The notes under the pieces were generated by a model, which did not search any database, was not told the origin of the DNA, and saw nothing but the letters and a program-made list of their open reading frames with translations. The translations under genes were made by a program, and so were the position numbers. DNA of 64,000 nt from an uncultured Allosphingosinicella sp. (GTDB lineage Bacteria > Pseudomonadota > Alphaproteobacteria > Sphingomonadales > Sphingomonadaceae), in contig CAKTCN010000001.1 in the NCBI GenBank assembly GCA_934539295.1, positions 62,001 through 126,000 on the forward strand, read 5' to 3'. Within the stretch, counting starts at the first letter, position 1; each line of letters begins with the position of its first letter. Below are positions 48,864 through 56,925 of the stretch, piece by piece.

Positions 48864-51110
48864 TTGTTCAAGATCTGCTTGGCAGGCGCACGCGTGCGCC
48901 TGCTGTCGATGGTATCCGTCGCGGCGCTCAATCCTGTTGCGGCCGCGGCGGAGGCACCTGCGGGTGAGGTTTCAACGCAAGCTGCGGACGAGATCGTGGT
49001 CGTCGGGCGCTCGCTGGGCCGGGACGTGGCGGAAGCGTTGCCCGTGCAGTTCCTGGCCGGGGACGAACTGGCCCATCGGCGCCTGGGCGGGCTGGGCGAG
49101 ACGCTGGCCGGGCTGCCGGGCATCCATCTCGACAATTTTGGCGGCGGTGCATCGCGCCCGGTGATCCGCGGCCAGACTGTGCCGCGGATCGAGGTGCTAA
49201 GCGACGGCGCCAACCTGTTCGACGTGTCGTCGGTATCGCCCGATCATGCGATCACGACCGATCCGCTGCTGCTGGACGCGATCGAGATCCAGCGCGGACC
49301 GGCAGCGGCGCGCTATGGCGGGAATGCGCTGAACGGCGCGATCAACCTGATCGACAGCAAGGTTCCCCGGCGCGTGCCGGCCGGCGGCATCACCGGTGCT
49401 GCCGAGGCTCGCTTCGGCACGGGCGACGAGGAGAAGACGGTGGTCGGCCGGATCACCGCCGGGCTGGGCCAGTTCGCCGTCCACGCCGAAGGCGCACGCC
49501 GCGCGGCGGAGAATTACGACGTGCCGGACGCATATGGTTCCGACAAGCTGCGCGACTCCTTTGCGCAGAGCAGCAGCTACGCCGCGGGTGCGTCGTGGAT
49601 CACCTCTAACGGGTATCTGGGCGCGTCGTACAGCCGGCTCGAAAGCCGATATGGGCTGCCCGGGCACAGTCACGCCAATGGCGTGTGCCACCTCCACGCG
49701 CCCGACCTGCATTGCGAGCCGCATGGCAGCCTCATCGACCCGTTCGAAGGCCTGAACGATGCCGACACTGCCTATATCGACCTAGAGAGCGAGCGGGTCG
49801 ACGTGCGGGCGGATTACGACAAGCTGCTGCCCGGGCTGGAGCATGCGCGCCTGCGCCTGTCCTACACCGACTACGGCCATGACGAGATTGACGGCCGGAC
49901 ATTGTTCTCGCGCTTCACCAACGAAGTCTATGACGCGCGGCTGGAGCTGACCCATGCGCCGTTGCTCGGCTTCACTGGCACGCTGGGCGGGCAATATACC
50001 GACGGCACCTTCAGCGGACTGGACGCGAACGACCTGCATCTTCCCCCGGAGGATCAGCGCGGCTTCATCAAGATGCGCGACGTCAGCACCGAGAATATCG
50101 CCGTCTTCCTCAGCGAGCGCCGCGCGATCGGGCCGGTCGATGTCGAGCTTGCCGGCCGCTACGACTGGCGCCGGAGCCGGCCGACCTATCCCGCGTTCGA
50201 GGAGGTCTATGGCTTGACGCGCGAGGCGGCGATGGCGCTCCCCCCGTTCGTTCGCAACCTGCTCCTCAACGAATATGACCAGCTCATCACCTTCCGCGAA
50301 GCGCGCCATGAACTCCTTTCGCTGTCCGCCAGCGCGAACTGGAACATCGGCAACGGCTATTCCGCCGCGCTGTCGATGGCGCGGTCCGAACGCGCGCCCA
50401 GCGTGCGTGAGCTTTATGCCGGGTCGAACAACCTGGCGACCAACAGCTACGAGATCGGCTTGCTACGGACCCAGCTTCTCGGGGCCGGCTTCGGTAGCAA
50501 CTCGCCCGGCATTACCGAGCGCGCCAAGTCGATCGACCTGACCTTGCGCAAGGCGGACGGCCCGCTCGGCTTCGAGGTCGGCCTGTTCTACCAGGATATC
50601 GGCGATTACGTGTTCGCCCGCTTCCTCGAGGAGGAGAACGAGACCGGCGTGCCGCAACGGCTGCTGCTCTACACCGCCTCGGACGTGCGCTTCATGGGGC
50701 TGGACGGCGAGCTGAGTTACCGGTTCACGCCGCAGTCGCGCGTCACCCTGTTCGGCGACTATGTCGATGCGAAGCTTGAAAGCGAGGACGACAACGTCCC
50801 GCGCATTCCGCCGGGCCGCCTGGGTGCGCGCTACGAGCACACCGCCGGGCCGATCGCGGGCAATGTGGAATATTACCACACCTTCGATCAGGACAAGGTC
50901 GCGGCTTATGAGACGCCCACGCCCGGCTACGACATCGTCAATGCGACACTCGCCTACCGGTTCGACCTGGGCCGTGCCAGGCAGGTCGAATTCTACGTGC
51001 GCGGCACCAACCTGCTGAACGCGCTGGCATTCGTGCACACCTCCTTCGTCAAGGACCAGTCACCCTTGCGCGGGCGGAGCTTCGTCCTGGGAATGCGACA
51101 CGCATTCTGA
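48864..51110 (+). CDS. TonB-dependent receptor with His/Cys-rich loop (ZnuD-like)
   Basis: The 748-residue outer-membrane receptor starts with TTG five bases after GAGGGGGT. A signal peptide ends near VAAAAEA. The TonB box ADEIVVVGRSLG, plug (GETLAGLPGIHLDNFGGGAS, RPVIRGQ) and IEIQRGPAAARYGGNALNGAIN are intact; the barrel ends GRSFVLGMRHAF. A loop at 268-287 has six histidines and two cysteines in 20 residues, as in zinc receptors of the ZnuD type. It is followed after 177 bases by a second receptor and ABC genes, with a matching operator in front of each part. Zinc is the likely metal; copper or another transition metal is possible. Confidence 0.88.
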   Translation: MFKICLAGARVRLLSMVSVAALNPVAAAAEAPAGEVSTQAADEIVVVGRSLGRDVAEALPVQFLAGDELAHRRLGGLGETLAGLPGIHLDNFGGGASRPVIRGQTVPRIEVLSDGANLFDVSSVSPDHAITTDPLLLDAIEIQRGPAAARYGGNALNGAINLIDSKVPRRVPAGGITGAAEARFGTGDEEKTVVGRITAGLGQFAVHAEGARRAAENYDVPDAYGSDKLRDSFAQSSSYAAGASWITSNGYLGASYSRLESRYGLPGHSHANGVCHLHAPDLHCEPHGSLIDPFEGLNDADTAYIDLESERVDVRADYDKLLPGLEHARLRLSYTDYGHDEIDGRTLFSRFTNEVYDARLELTHAPLLGFTGTLGGQYTDGTFSGLDANDLHLPPEDQRGFIKMRDVSTENIAVFLSERRAIGPVDVELAGRYDWRRSRPTYPAFEEVYGLTREAAMALPPFVRNLLLNEYDQLITFREARHELLSLSASANWNIGNGYSAALSMARSERAPSVRELYAGSNNLATNSYEIGLLRTQLLGAGFGSNSPGITERAKSIDLTLRKADGPLGFEVGLFYQDIGDYVFARFLEEENETGVPQRLLLYTASDVRFMGLDGELSYRFTPQSRVTLFGDYVDAKLESEDDNVPRIPPGRLGARYEHTAGPIAGNVEYYHTFDQDKVAAYETPTPGYDIVNATLAYRFDLGRARQVEFYVRGTNLLNALAFVHTSFVKDQSPLRGRSFVLGMRHAF

Positions 51111-51181
51111 CGGGGAGGGGCGGCGGTCCGCATCTGCCGCCTCCGCTCGCGCAAACATAGACGGCGCAGACGACACTCGAA

Positions 51182-51195
51182 GATGATACATCATT
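51182..51195. promoter_or_regulatory. palindromic operator upstream of second receptor and ABC operon
   Basis: GATGATACATCATT is an inverted repeat of GATGAT with one mismatch and equals the reverse complement of the site at 48811 except for the last base. It is 92 bases before the receptor ATG at 51288 and would co-regulate both transcription units. Confidence 0.7.
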
Positions 51196-51287
51196 ACCAT
51201 TGCACTGCAGCAGAGTGTTGGTATGGGATGATGCAACATACCGATTAATGCGGTCCTGCCGCGCTCGGCGATCCCAATGGAGTTAAC

Positions 51288-53357
51288 ATGCTTATCGTTG
51301 CCGCTGTGCCCGCACGTCTGTGTTCCTCCGCTCTTGCACTGGTGCTCGTGACGGGGGCGGCGCCGGCGTTCGCCCAGGCGCAGGATGGCGAGGACGAGCC
51401 GGAGATCGTCGTGCTGGGAACGCGCAACGCCGTCGATCGCACCTTGTCGTCCGATCGCGTGACGGAGCGCATGTCGCAGTCGAGCCGCTCGATCGAGCGC
51501 GACATATTGGACGCCGCGGGAACCTACCGCCTGAGCGACGCACTGGAACTGGTCAGCGGGTTCAGCCAGCAGAATAATCGCGGCGGCGTGATCGACAATT
51601 TCGCCGTGCGCGGCTTCCTCGGCACGCCCGATGGGGGCGCCGAATATTATCTGAACGGCTTCCTGGCGAACCGTGGCATGGCCCCGCCGCGCGATCCGGC
51701 CACGACCGAACGGATCGAGGTGCTGAAGGGGCCGGCCGGTGCCTTGTTCGGCGATGTCGATCCGGGTGGGCGGGTGAACATCGTCACCAAGACGCCGCGC
51801 TTCGCCTCCCACGCAAGCGCCATGGTCAGCTACGGCTCGTTCGACACGCGCCGCGCGGAAATCGACGTGACGGGACCGCTGGCGAGCAGGCTGGCGGCAC
51901 GAATCGTGGTCGCGGCAGAGGATAGCGACGGGTGGCGCGATCATGTGTCGCTCCAACGCCGCATCGTGTCGCCTTCGCTCACCTGGCGCCCGGGCGAGGC
52001 GGTGCAGCTTACCTATGTCGGTGAGTTCAGCCGGTTCGACACGCCCTTCGATCGCGGCATCCCGGCGATCGACGGCGATGCCAACGCGCTGCCGCGCTCC
52101 GCTTATTATGGCGAGCCGTCCAACGGGCTTACCCGGTCGCGCAACGACCAGCATCAGCTTACCGGCCAGGCGGAACTCGGCAGTGGCTGGTCGCTGAATG
52201 GCGGGCTGGTCTGGCGGACCGGCACGTTGAAGGGACTGTCCGCGGATCAGTCGCGCATCGTCGGCACGTCGCTGTGGCGCCAGCGCCGGTCGCGCGACTT
52301 CAGCGTGGACGACCTGTCGGCGCGGCTGGAGCTTGCGGGCCAGATCGGCAGCCATCGTGTCAGCGTCGGCCTCAAGGGCTATCGCTTCATCTACGGCGAA
52401 CGCTGGCTGCGCATCAATCCGTCGGAGGCAGCGCCTTATGCGATCGACCTGTTCGATCCAGTCTATGGCGCCGTCGCAGCTCCGCTGCGGCCGTTCACCA
52501 ACAATGACGAGACCCGATGGGCCGGCACCTTCTACCTGCAGGACATGTGGAAGGTCACCGACCGGCTGACCGTGGTCGGCGGCGCGCGGATCGACCCCTA
52601 TCGGCAGAAGATCGTCAACAACAATACGGGCAGCACCGGACGCAACATCGACGAACCCGTCAGCCTGCGCCTCGGCGGCCGCTACCGCGTCAGCGACGTG
52701 ATCGCCGTGCACGCAAATTGGGGCGAGAATTTCTCGCTCAACACCGGCACCGACCGCAACGGCGACGGCTTCGGGCCGGAGACGGGGCGTGGCTACGAGG
52801 TCGGGATTGCAGCCAACCTGCCCGGTATCGACCTGGCCGCAACCTGGTTCGACATACGCAAGCGGGATATCCTCACCACCGACCCGGTGGACCCGAACTA
52901 CCTTGCCCCGGTCGGCAGCATCGTCAGCCGTGGCATCGAGCTCGATGCATCGGCCCGGCTCGGGACGCGCTGGCAGATCGTGGCCAATTACGCCTGGCTC
53001 GATGCAAAGGCGGACGACGCGGCATTCCCGTCGCCCGACGTGCTGAACGTCGCGGAGCATTCGGGCACTGTGCTCCTCGTCCACCATTTCCCGACCGATC
53101 GCGGCAACTGGCAGCTCAGCGGCGGCGTCGCTTATGTCGGCGACCGCGCCGGATCGGTCGCGACCACCCCCGTGCTGCTGCCCGACTATGTGAAGGCAAA
53201 GGCCGCCATCGAAGCGCCGCTGACCGATCAGCTTCGCTTCCGGCTGGAGGCCGACAACCTATTCAACGCGCGCTACGCGGCCAGCTCCTACAGCGCGCTC
53301 TGGATCTACCCCGGCGCCCCGCGCACCGTCCGCGCCTCGCTTCGCCTCGCAATCTGA
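51288..53357 (+). CDS. TonB-dependent siderophore-type receptor
   Basis: The 689-residue receptor has a signal peptide ending APAFAQA and a TonB box PEIVVLGTR. The plug shows SIERDILDAAGTYRLSDAL, FAVRGFLG, RIEVLKGPAGALFGDVDPGG and VNIVTKTPR, the signature of ferric-siderophore receptors (TIGR01783-like). The barrel ends with PRTVRASLRLAI. It is the first gene of an operon with an ABC ATPase (12-base gap) and two permeases. If the operator is zinc-responsive, the ligand may be a zinc-binding metallophore rather than an iron siderophore. Confidence 0.9.
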   Translation: MLIVAAVPARLCSSALALVLVTGAAPAFAQAQDGEDEPEIVVLGTRNAVDRTLSSDRVTERMSQSSRSIERDILDAAGTYRLSDALELVSGFSQQNNRGGVIDNFAVRGFLGTPDGGAEYYLNGFLANRGMAPPRDPATTERIEVLKGPAGALFGDVDPGGRVNIVTKTPRFASHASAMVSYGSFDTRRAEIDVTGPLASRLAARIVVAAEDSDGWRDHVSLQRRIVSPSLTWRPGEAVQLTYVGEFSRFDTPFDRGIPAIDGDANALPRSAYYGEPSNGLTRSRNDQHQLTGQAELGSGWSLNGGLVWRTGTLKGLSADQSRIVGTSLWRQRRSRDFSVDDLSARLELAGQIGSHRVSVGLKGYRFIYGERWLRINPSEAAPYAIDLFDPVYGAVAAPLRPFTNNDETRWAGTFYLQDMWKVTDRLTVVGGARIDPYRQKIVNNNTGSTGRNIDEPVSLRLGGRYRVSDVIAVHANWGENFSLNTGTDRNGDGFGPETGRGYEVGIAANLPGIDLAATWFDIRKRDILTTDPVDPNYLAPVGSIVSRGIELDASARLGTRWQIVANYAWLDAKADDAAFPSPDVLNVAEHSGTVLLVHHFPTDRGNWQLSGGVAYVGDRAGSVATTPVLLPDYVKAKAAIEAPLTDQLRFRLEADNLFNARYAASSYSALWIYPGAPRTVRASLRLAI

Positions 53358-53369
53358 GAAAACATCCGA

Positions 53370-54110
53370 ATGACCCAAGAAAGCTCCACACCGATCCTGA
53401 TCGACGGCCTGACCCTCGCTTATGGCGAGCATCGCGTGCTCGACGGCCTGTCCTTGCAGGTTCCGCCGGCAAGCATCACCGCTTTGCTGGGCGGCAATGG
53501 CGCCGGCAAGTCCACCACACTGGCTGCGCTGCTGGGCTTCGTGCGCGCGCAGTCGGGCACCATCGAGGTCGGCGGCGTGGATCCGGGGACCGACCCGGAC
53601 GGCGCCCGGCGCCGCATCGCCTACCTGCCGGAAAATGTCGCCCTCTACGAGCATCTCAGCGCGGTCGAGAATGCCGATTATCTCCTCGCACTGTCCGACG
53701 AGCGCAAGGGCCGGGACGTGATCACCGGTGCCTTTGCCGCCGCCGGTCTGCAGGAACGCGCCTGGGACCAGCGGCTCGGCGGCTTTTCGAAGGGCATGCG
53801 GCAGAAGGTGGCGATCGCCGTAGCGCTGCTGCGTGAAGTGCCCGTGCTGCTGCTCGACGAGCCGACGTCCGGGCTCGACCCGCGCGCCACGGCGGACTTC
53901 AACGCGCTGGTCCGCGCGGTTCGCGACCGCGGCACGGCGGTGCTGATGGTCACGCACGATCTGCTGTCGGCCGCCGACGTGGCCGACCGGATCGGCTTCC
54001 TCGAGGCCGGTCGCATCGTGGAAGAGGTGGAGGCGAGCGGCGCCGACCGGTTCGACGTGCGCGCGCTCCATGCCCGCTTCGCCGTGGGGGCCGGGGGGCT
54101 CGCCGCATGA
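53370..54110 (+). CDS. ABC transporter ATP-binding protein
   Basis: The 246-residue cytoplasmic ATPase has Walker A LLGGNGAGKSTT (39-50), a Q-loop, the signature GGFSKGMRQKVAIAVAL (LSGGQ variant), Walker B VLLLDEPTSGLD and a switch histidine in MVTHD. It is of the ABC-2/CcmA-NosF type that pairs with multi-span permeases rather than with a binding protein. It overlaps the next permease by four bases (ATGA). Confidence 0.93.
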   Translation: MTQESSTPILIDGLTLAYGEHRVLDGLSLQVPPASITALLGGNGAGKSTTLAALLGFVRAQSGTIEVGGVDPGTDPDGARRRIAYLPENVALYEHLSAVENADYLLALSDERKGRDVITGAFAAAGLQERAWDQRLGGFSKGMRQKVAIAVALLREVPVLLLDEPTSGLDPRATADFNALVRAVRDRGTAVLMVTHDLLSAADVADRIGFLEAGRIVEEVEASGADRFDVRALHARFAVGAGGLAA

Positions 54111-55546
54111 GCGTCACGCGCCTTGTCGCCCGCGACGAATTGCGGCTGATGGCCCGCAACCGTGTCGCGGTGATCGCCTTCATCCTGCTGGTCCTGCTGA
54201 CGCTCGTCGCCGTGCTGAGTTCCTGGTCGCACCAGAGCGGCAATGCCGAACTGCGCGCCCGGCATCAACATGAGGCGGAACATGCCTTTGATGCACAGCC
54301 CGACCGCCATCCCCACCGCGTGGTCCATTACGGCCATTTCATCTTTCGTCCGCTCGGGCCCTTGGCCGCCTTCGACCCTGGCGTCGACGCCTTCACGGGC
54401 AGCAGCATGTTCCTGGAAGGGCATCGGCAGAACACCGCCAATTTCGGCGATGTGCGGCAAAGCTCGCTGCTGGTCCGCTTCGGCCAGCTCACCCCCGCCT
54501 TCGTGCTTCAGGTGGTCGCACCGCTGCTGCTGATCTTCCTCGGCTATGGCGCGATCGCGCGTGAGACGGAGCGCGGCACGATGCGCCTGCTGATGCTGCA
54601 GGGCGCCTCGCGCAGCCAGGTGCTGCGGGGCAAGCTGCTGTCGCTGGGCATCGTGGCGCTGCTCGCCGGCCTGCCCGCCATGGCCGGCCTGGTGCTGATC
54701 GCCGGACAGCCCGGCGCGATGGCGCTGCCGATGGTGGTCATCGCGCTCGGCTATGCCGTCTATCTCGCGCTCTGGGTGGTGCTGATCACGCTCGTTTCCG
54801 TTCTGGTCCGGCGCAGCCGCGACGCGCTGCTCGCGCTGGTCGCCTTGTGGGCGGTGGCGGTGGTGCTGTTGCCGCGCGTCGCGCCGGACGTGGCGAGCGC
54901 CGCCGTGCCGCTCCAGAACCGGCTCCAGACCGATGTCGCCATTGCGCGCGACCTTCGCCAGATGGGCGACAGCCACAATCCGGACGATCCCCACTTCGCC
55001 GCCTTCAAGCAATCGGTGCTGGAACGCTACGGGGTGTCCCGCGTCGAGGATCTGCCGGTCAACTACAAGGGCCTGCTCGCGCTGGAAGGGGAGAGGCTCA
55101 CCTCCGACCTGTTCGATCGCTACGCGGGGCGAAGCTATGCAGCCCAGGACAAGCAGAACGCGCTGGTCGAAGCCGTGGGCGTGATGAGCCCCGCCATCGC
55201 GCTGCGATCGCTGTCGATGGCGGCGGCGGGCACCGATTTCGCCGGGCATCGCCGTTTCCTCGAACAGGCGGAGGCGTATCGCTTCGCGCTCGTGCAGCGG
55301 CTCAACCGCATGCAGGCCGAAGCCGTCACCTACAGCGACGATACCGCGACCGACGCCGGTGCCGATCGCCGCAAGCGCGTTTCAGGACAGAATTGGGAAG
55401 AGATGCCGGACTTCACTTACCGGGCGCCGACCGGCGCTGCGCTCGCCGCCGGCGCGCTGCCGGGGCTTGCCATCCTGCTGGCCTGGCTGGGTATCGCCGC
55501 TTTCCTGCTCGCCCGCGCAAGCCGCCGCCTGGGGAGCAGCCGATGA
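54107..55546 (+). CDS. ABC-2 permease, DUF3526-type, with His-rich periplasmic segment
   Basis: The 479-residue inner-membrane protein has one helix at about 20-40, a periplasmic stretch with eight histidines between residues 42 and 77 (HQHEAEHAFDAQPDRHPH and VVHYGHF), then helices near 125-145, 165-200, 205-235 and 245-265, a large domain at about 270-440, and a final helix near 445-475. The pattern matches DUF3526 permeases. The histidine-rich stretch supports a role with metal or metallophore. It overlaps both neighbours by four bases, so translation is coupled through the whole ABC unit. Confidence 0.88.
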   Translation: MSVTRLVARDELRLMARNRVAVIAFILLVLLTLVAVLSSWSHQSGNAELRARHQHEAEHAFDAQPDRHPHRVVHYGHFIFRPLGPLAAFDPGVDAFTGSSMFLEGHRQNTANFGDVRQSSLLVRFGQLTPAFVLQVVAPLLLIFLGYGAIARETERGTMRLLMLQGASRSQVLRGKLLSLGIVALLAGLPAMAGLVLIAGQPGAMALPMVVIALGYAVYLALWVVLITLVSVLVRRSRDALLALVALWAVAVVLLPRVAPDVASAAVPLQNRLQTDVAIARDLRQMGDSHNPDDPHFAAFKQSVLERYGVSRVEDLPVNYKGLLALEGERLTSDLFDRYAGRSYAAQDKQNALVEAVGVMSPAIALRSLSMAAAGTDFAGHRRFLEQAEAYRFALVQRLNRMQAEAVTYSDDTATDAGADRRKRVSGQNWEEMPDFTYRAPTGAALAAGALPGLAILLAWLGIAAFLLARASRRLGSSR

Positions 55547-56793
55547 CCTTGTGGATGCACGAACTGCGCCTGCTGCTGCGTGCGAGGCTGACGGTGATCG
55601 CACTTGCGCTGCTGGCGATCCTTGCAAGTGCGGCCGTGATTGCCGGCATGGCGGAAGTGTCGCGCCAGCATGCCGCCATCGCCGCCATCCCCGCCGCCCA
55701 GGCCGAGGATATCGGTGCCGTCGCCGACTATGTCGACCGCACCAAGGATGCCGGAAGCGCCGCTTATTACAGCTTCCATCCGACCTGGGATGCGCCGTCG
55801 CCGCTCGCCTTCGCGGCGCTCGGCATGCGCGATGTCTCGCCCTTCATCCTGCGCGTTCGCGCGCTGGGGCTGGAGGCGCAGATCTATGACGGGGACACGT
55901 TCAATCCCGAACTGGCGCTGCCCGGCCGGTTCGACTTCGCCTTCGTGCTGGTGTTCCTGGCACCCTTGTTCGTGATCGCGCTGTTCCATGACCTGGTCTC
56001 GGGCGAGCGCGAGGCAGGGCGCCTGCGCACGCTGACGGCCTTGCCGCGTGGTGGGGCAGGGCTGATGCGCCGCCGCACCATGCTCCGGCTCGCCTTGCTG
56101 TGGGCGGCCTTGGCGGTGCCGTTCACAATTGGCGCAATCGTCTCCGGCGTGGAGGCGACGGCGATCCTGCTGCTGCTCGCGGTGGTCGATGCCTATCTGT
56201 TGTTCTGGATCGGCCTGGCTGCGCTGATCGGCTGGCTGCGCTGGACGTCGGTCGCCAATGCCGCGACGCTCGCCGCCTTGTGGCTGGTGCTCGTGCTCGT
56301 CGCGCCCACGCTTGCGCATGTCGCGATCAACCGCGCGGTGCCGGTCGACCAGGGCGCGGAGATCGCGCTGGCCCAGCGGGAGCGGGTGAACCACGCCTGG
56401 GACATCCCGCGCGAAGAAACGATGCGCCGCTTCTATGCCAACCACCCGCGCTGGGCGAACTCCGCGCCGCTGGGCACGGCGTTCCATTATAAATGGTATC
56501 TCGCATTCCATCAGAATGGCGACGAGAGCGTGGCTGGGCAGGTTCGCGCCTATCGCGCCGGGCTGGAGCGGCGCGATGCGGCGGCGCGGGCACTCGGCTG
56601 GGTGCTGCCGTCGGTCGGCGTGCAGGCGCTGCTCACGCGCGTGGCCGCAACCGATCTCCAGGCGCAGCTCGCCTATCAGGACCGGATCCGCGACTTCCAC
56701 CGCCGCCTGCGCGAATTCTACTACGGCTATCTTTTCACCGACCGGCCGTTCGGCAAGGCCGACTTCGCACGCGCGCCTGTGTTCAGGGAGTAA
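55543..56793 (+). CDS. ABC-2 permease, DUF3526-type, second subunit
   Basis: The 416-residue inner-membrane protein starts at the ATG of the ATGA overlap with the first permease; the open frame to 54847 is a shadow. It has an N-terminal helix at about 13-36, a periplasmic domain, helices near 130-150, 185-205, 207-230 and 235-265, and a C-terminal domain ending near a helical RRLREFYYGYLF. It is the likely partner of the other DUF3526 permease and forms a heterodimer with it. No periplasmic binding protein is present, which favours an exporter or extractor over a classic importer. Confidence 0.86.
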   Translation: MTLWMHELRLLLRARLTVIALALLAILASAAVIAGMAEVSRQHAAIAAIPAAQAEDIGAVADYVDRTKDAGSAAYYSFHPTWDAPSPLAFAALGMRDVSPFILRVRALGLEAQIYDGDTFNPELALPGRFDFAFVLVFLAPLFVIALFHDLVSGEREAGRLRTLTALPRGGAGLMRRRTMLRLALLWAALAVPFTIGAIVSGVEATAILLLLAVVDAYLLFWIGLAALIGWLRWTSVANAATLAALWLVLVLVAPTLAHVAINRAVPVDQGAEIALAQRERVNHAWDIPREETMRRFYANHPRWANSAPLGTAFHYKWYLAFHQNGDESVAGQVRAYRAGLERRDAAARALGWVLPSVGVQALLTRVAATDLQAQLAYQDRIRDFHRRLREFYYGYLFTDRPFGKADFARAPVFRE

Positions 56794-56925
56794 GGCCGCA
56801 AAGCGTCATGCTCGCACCCGGTTCCGACCGGCCAGGGGGCTGGGCATTCGGATGATTTGAACGTCTGCACCTGAGCCGGAAGCGGGATGTCTGCCGTGGC
56901 GAAAGCGCGTAGCGCCGATCGTTGC

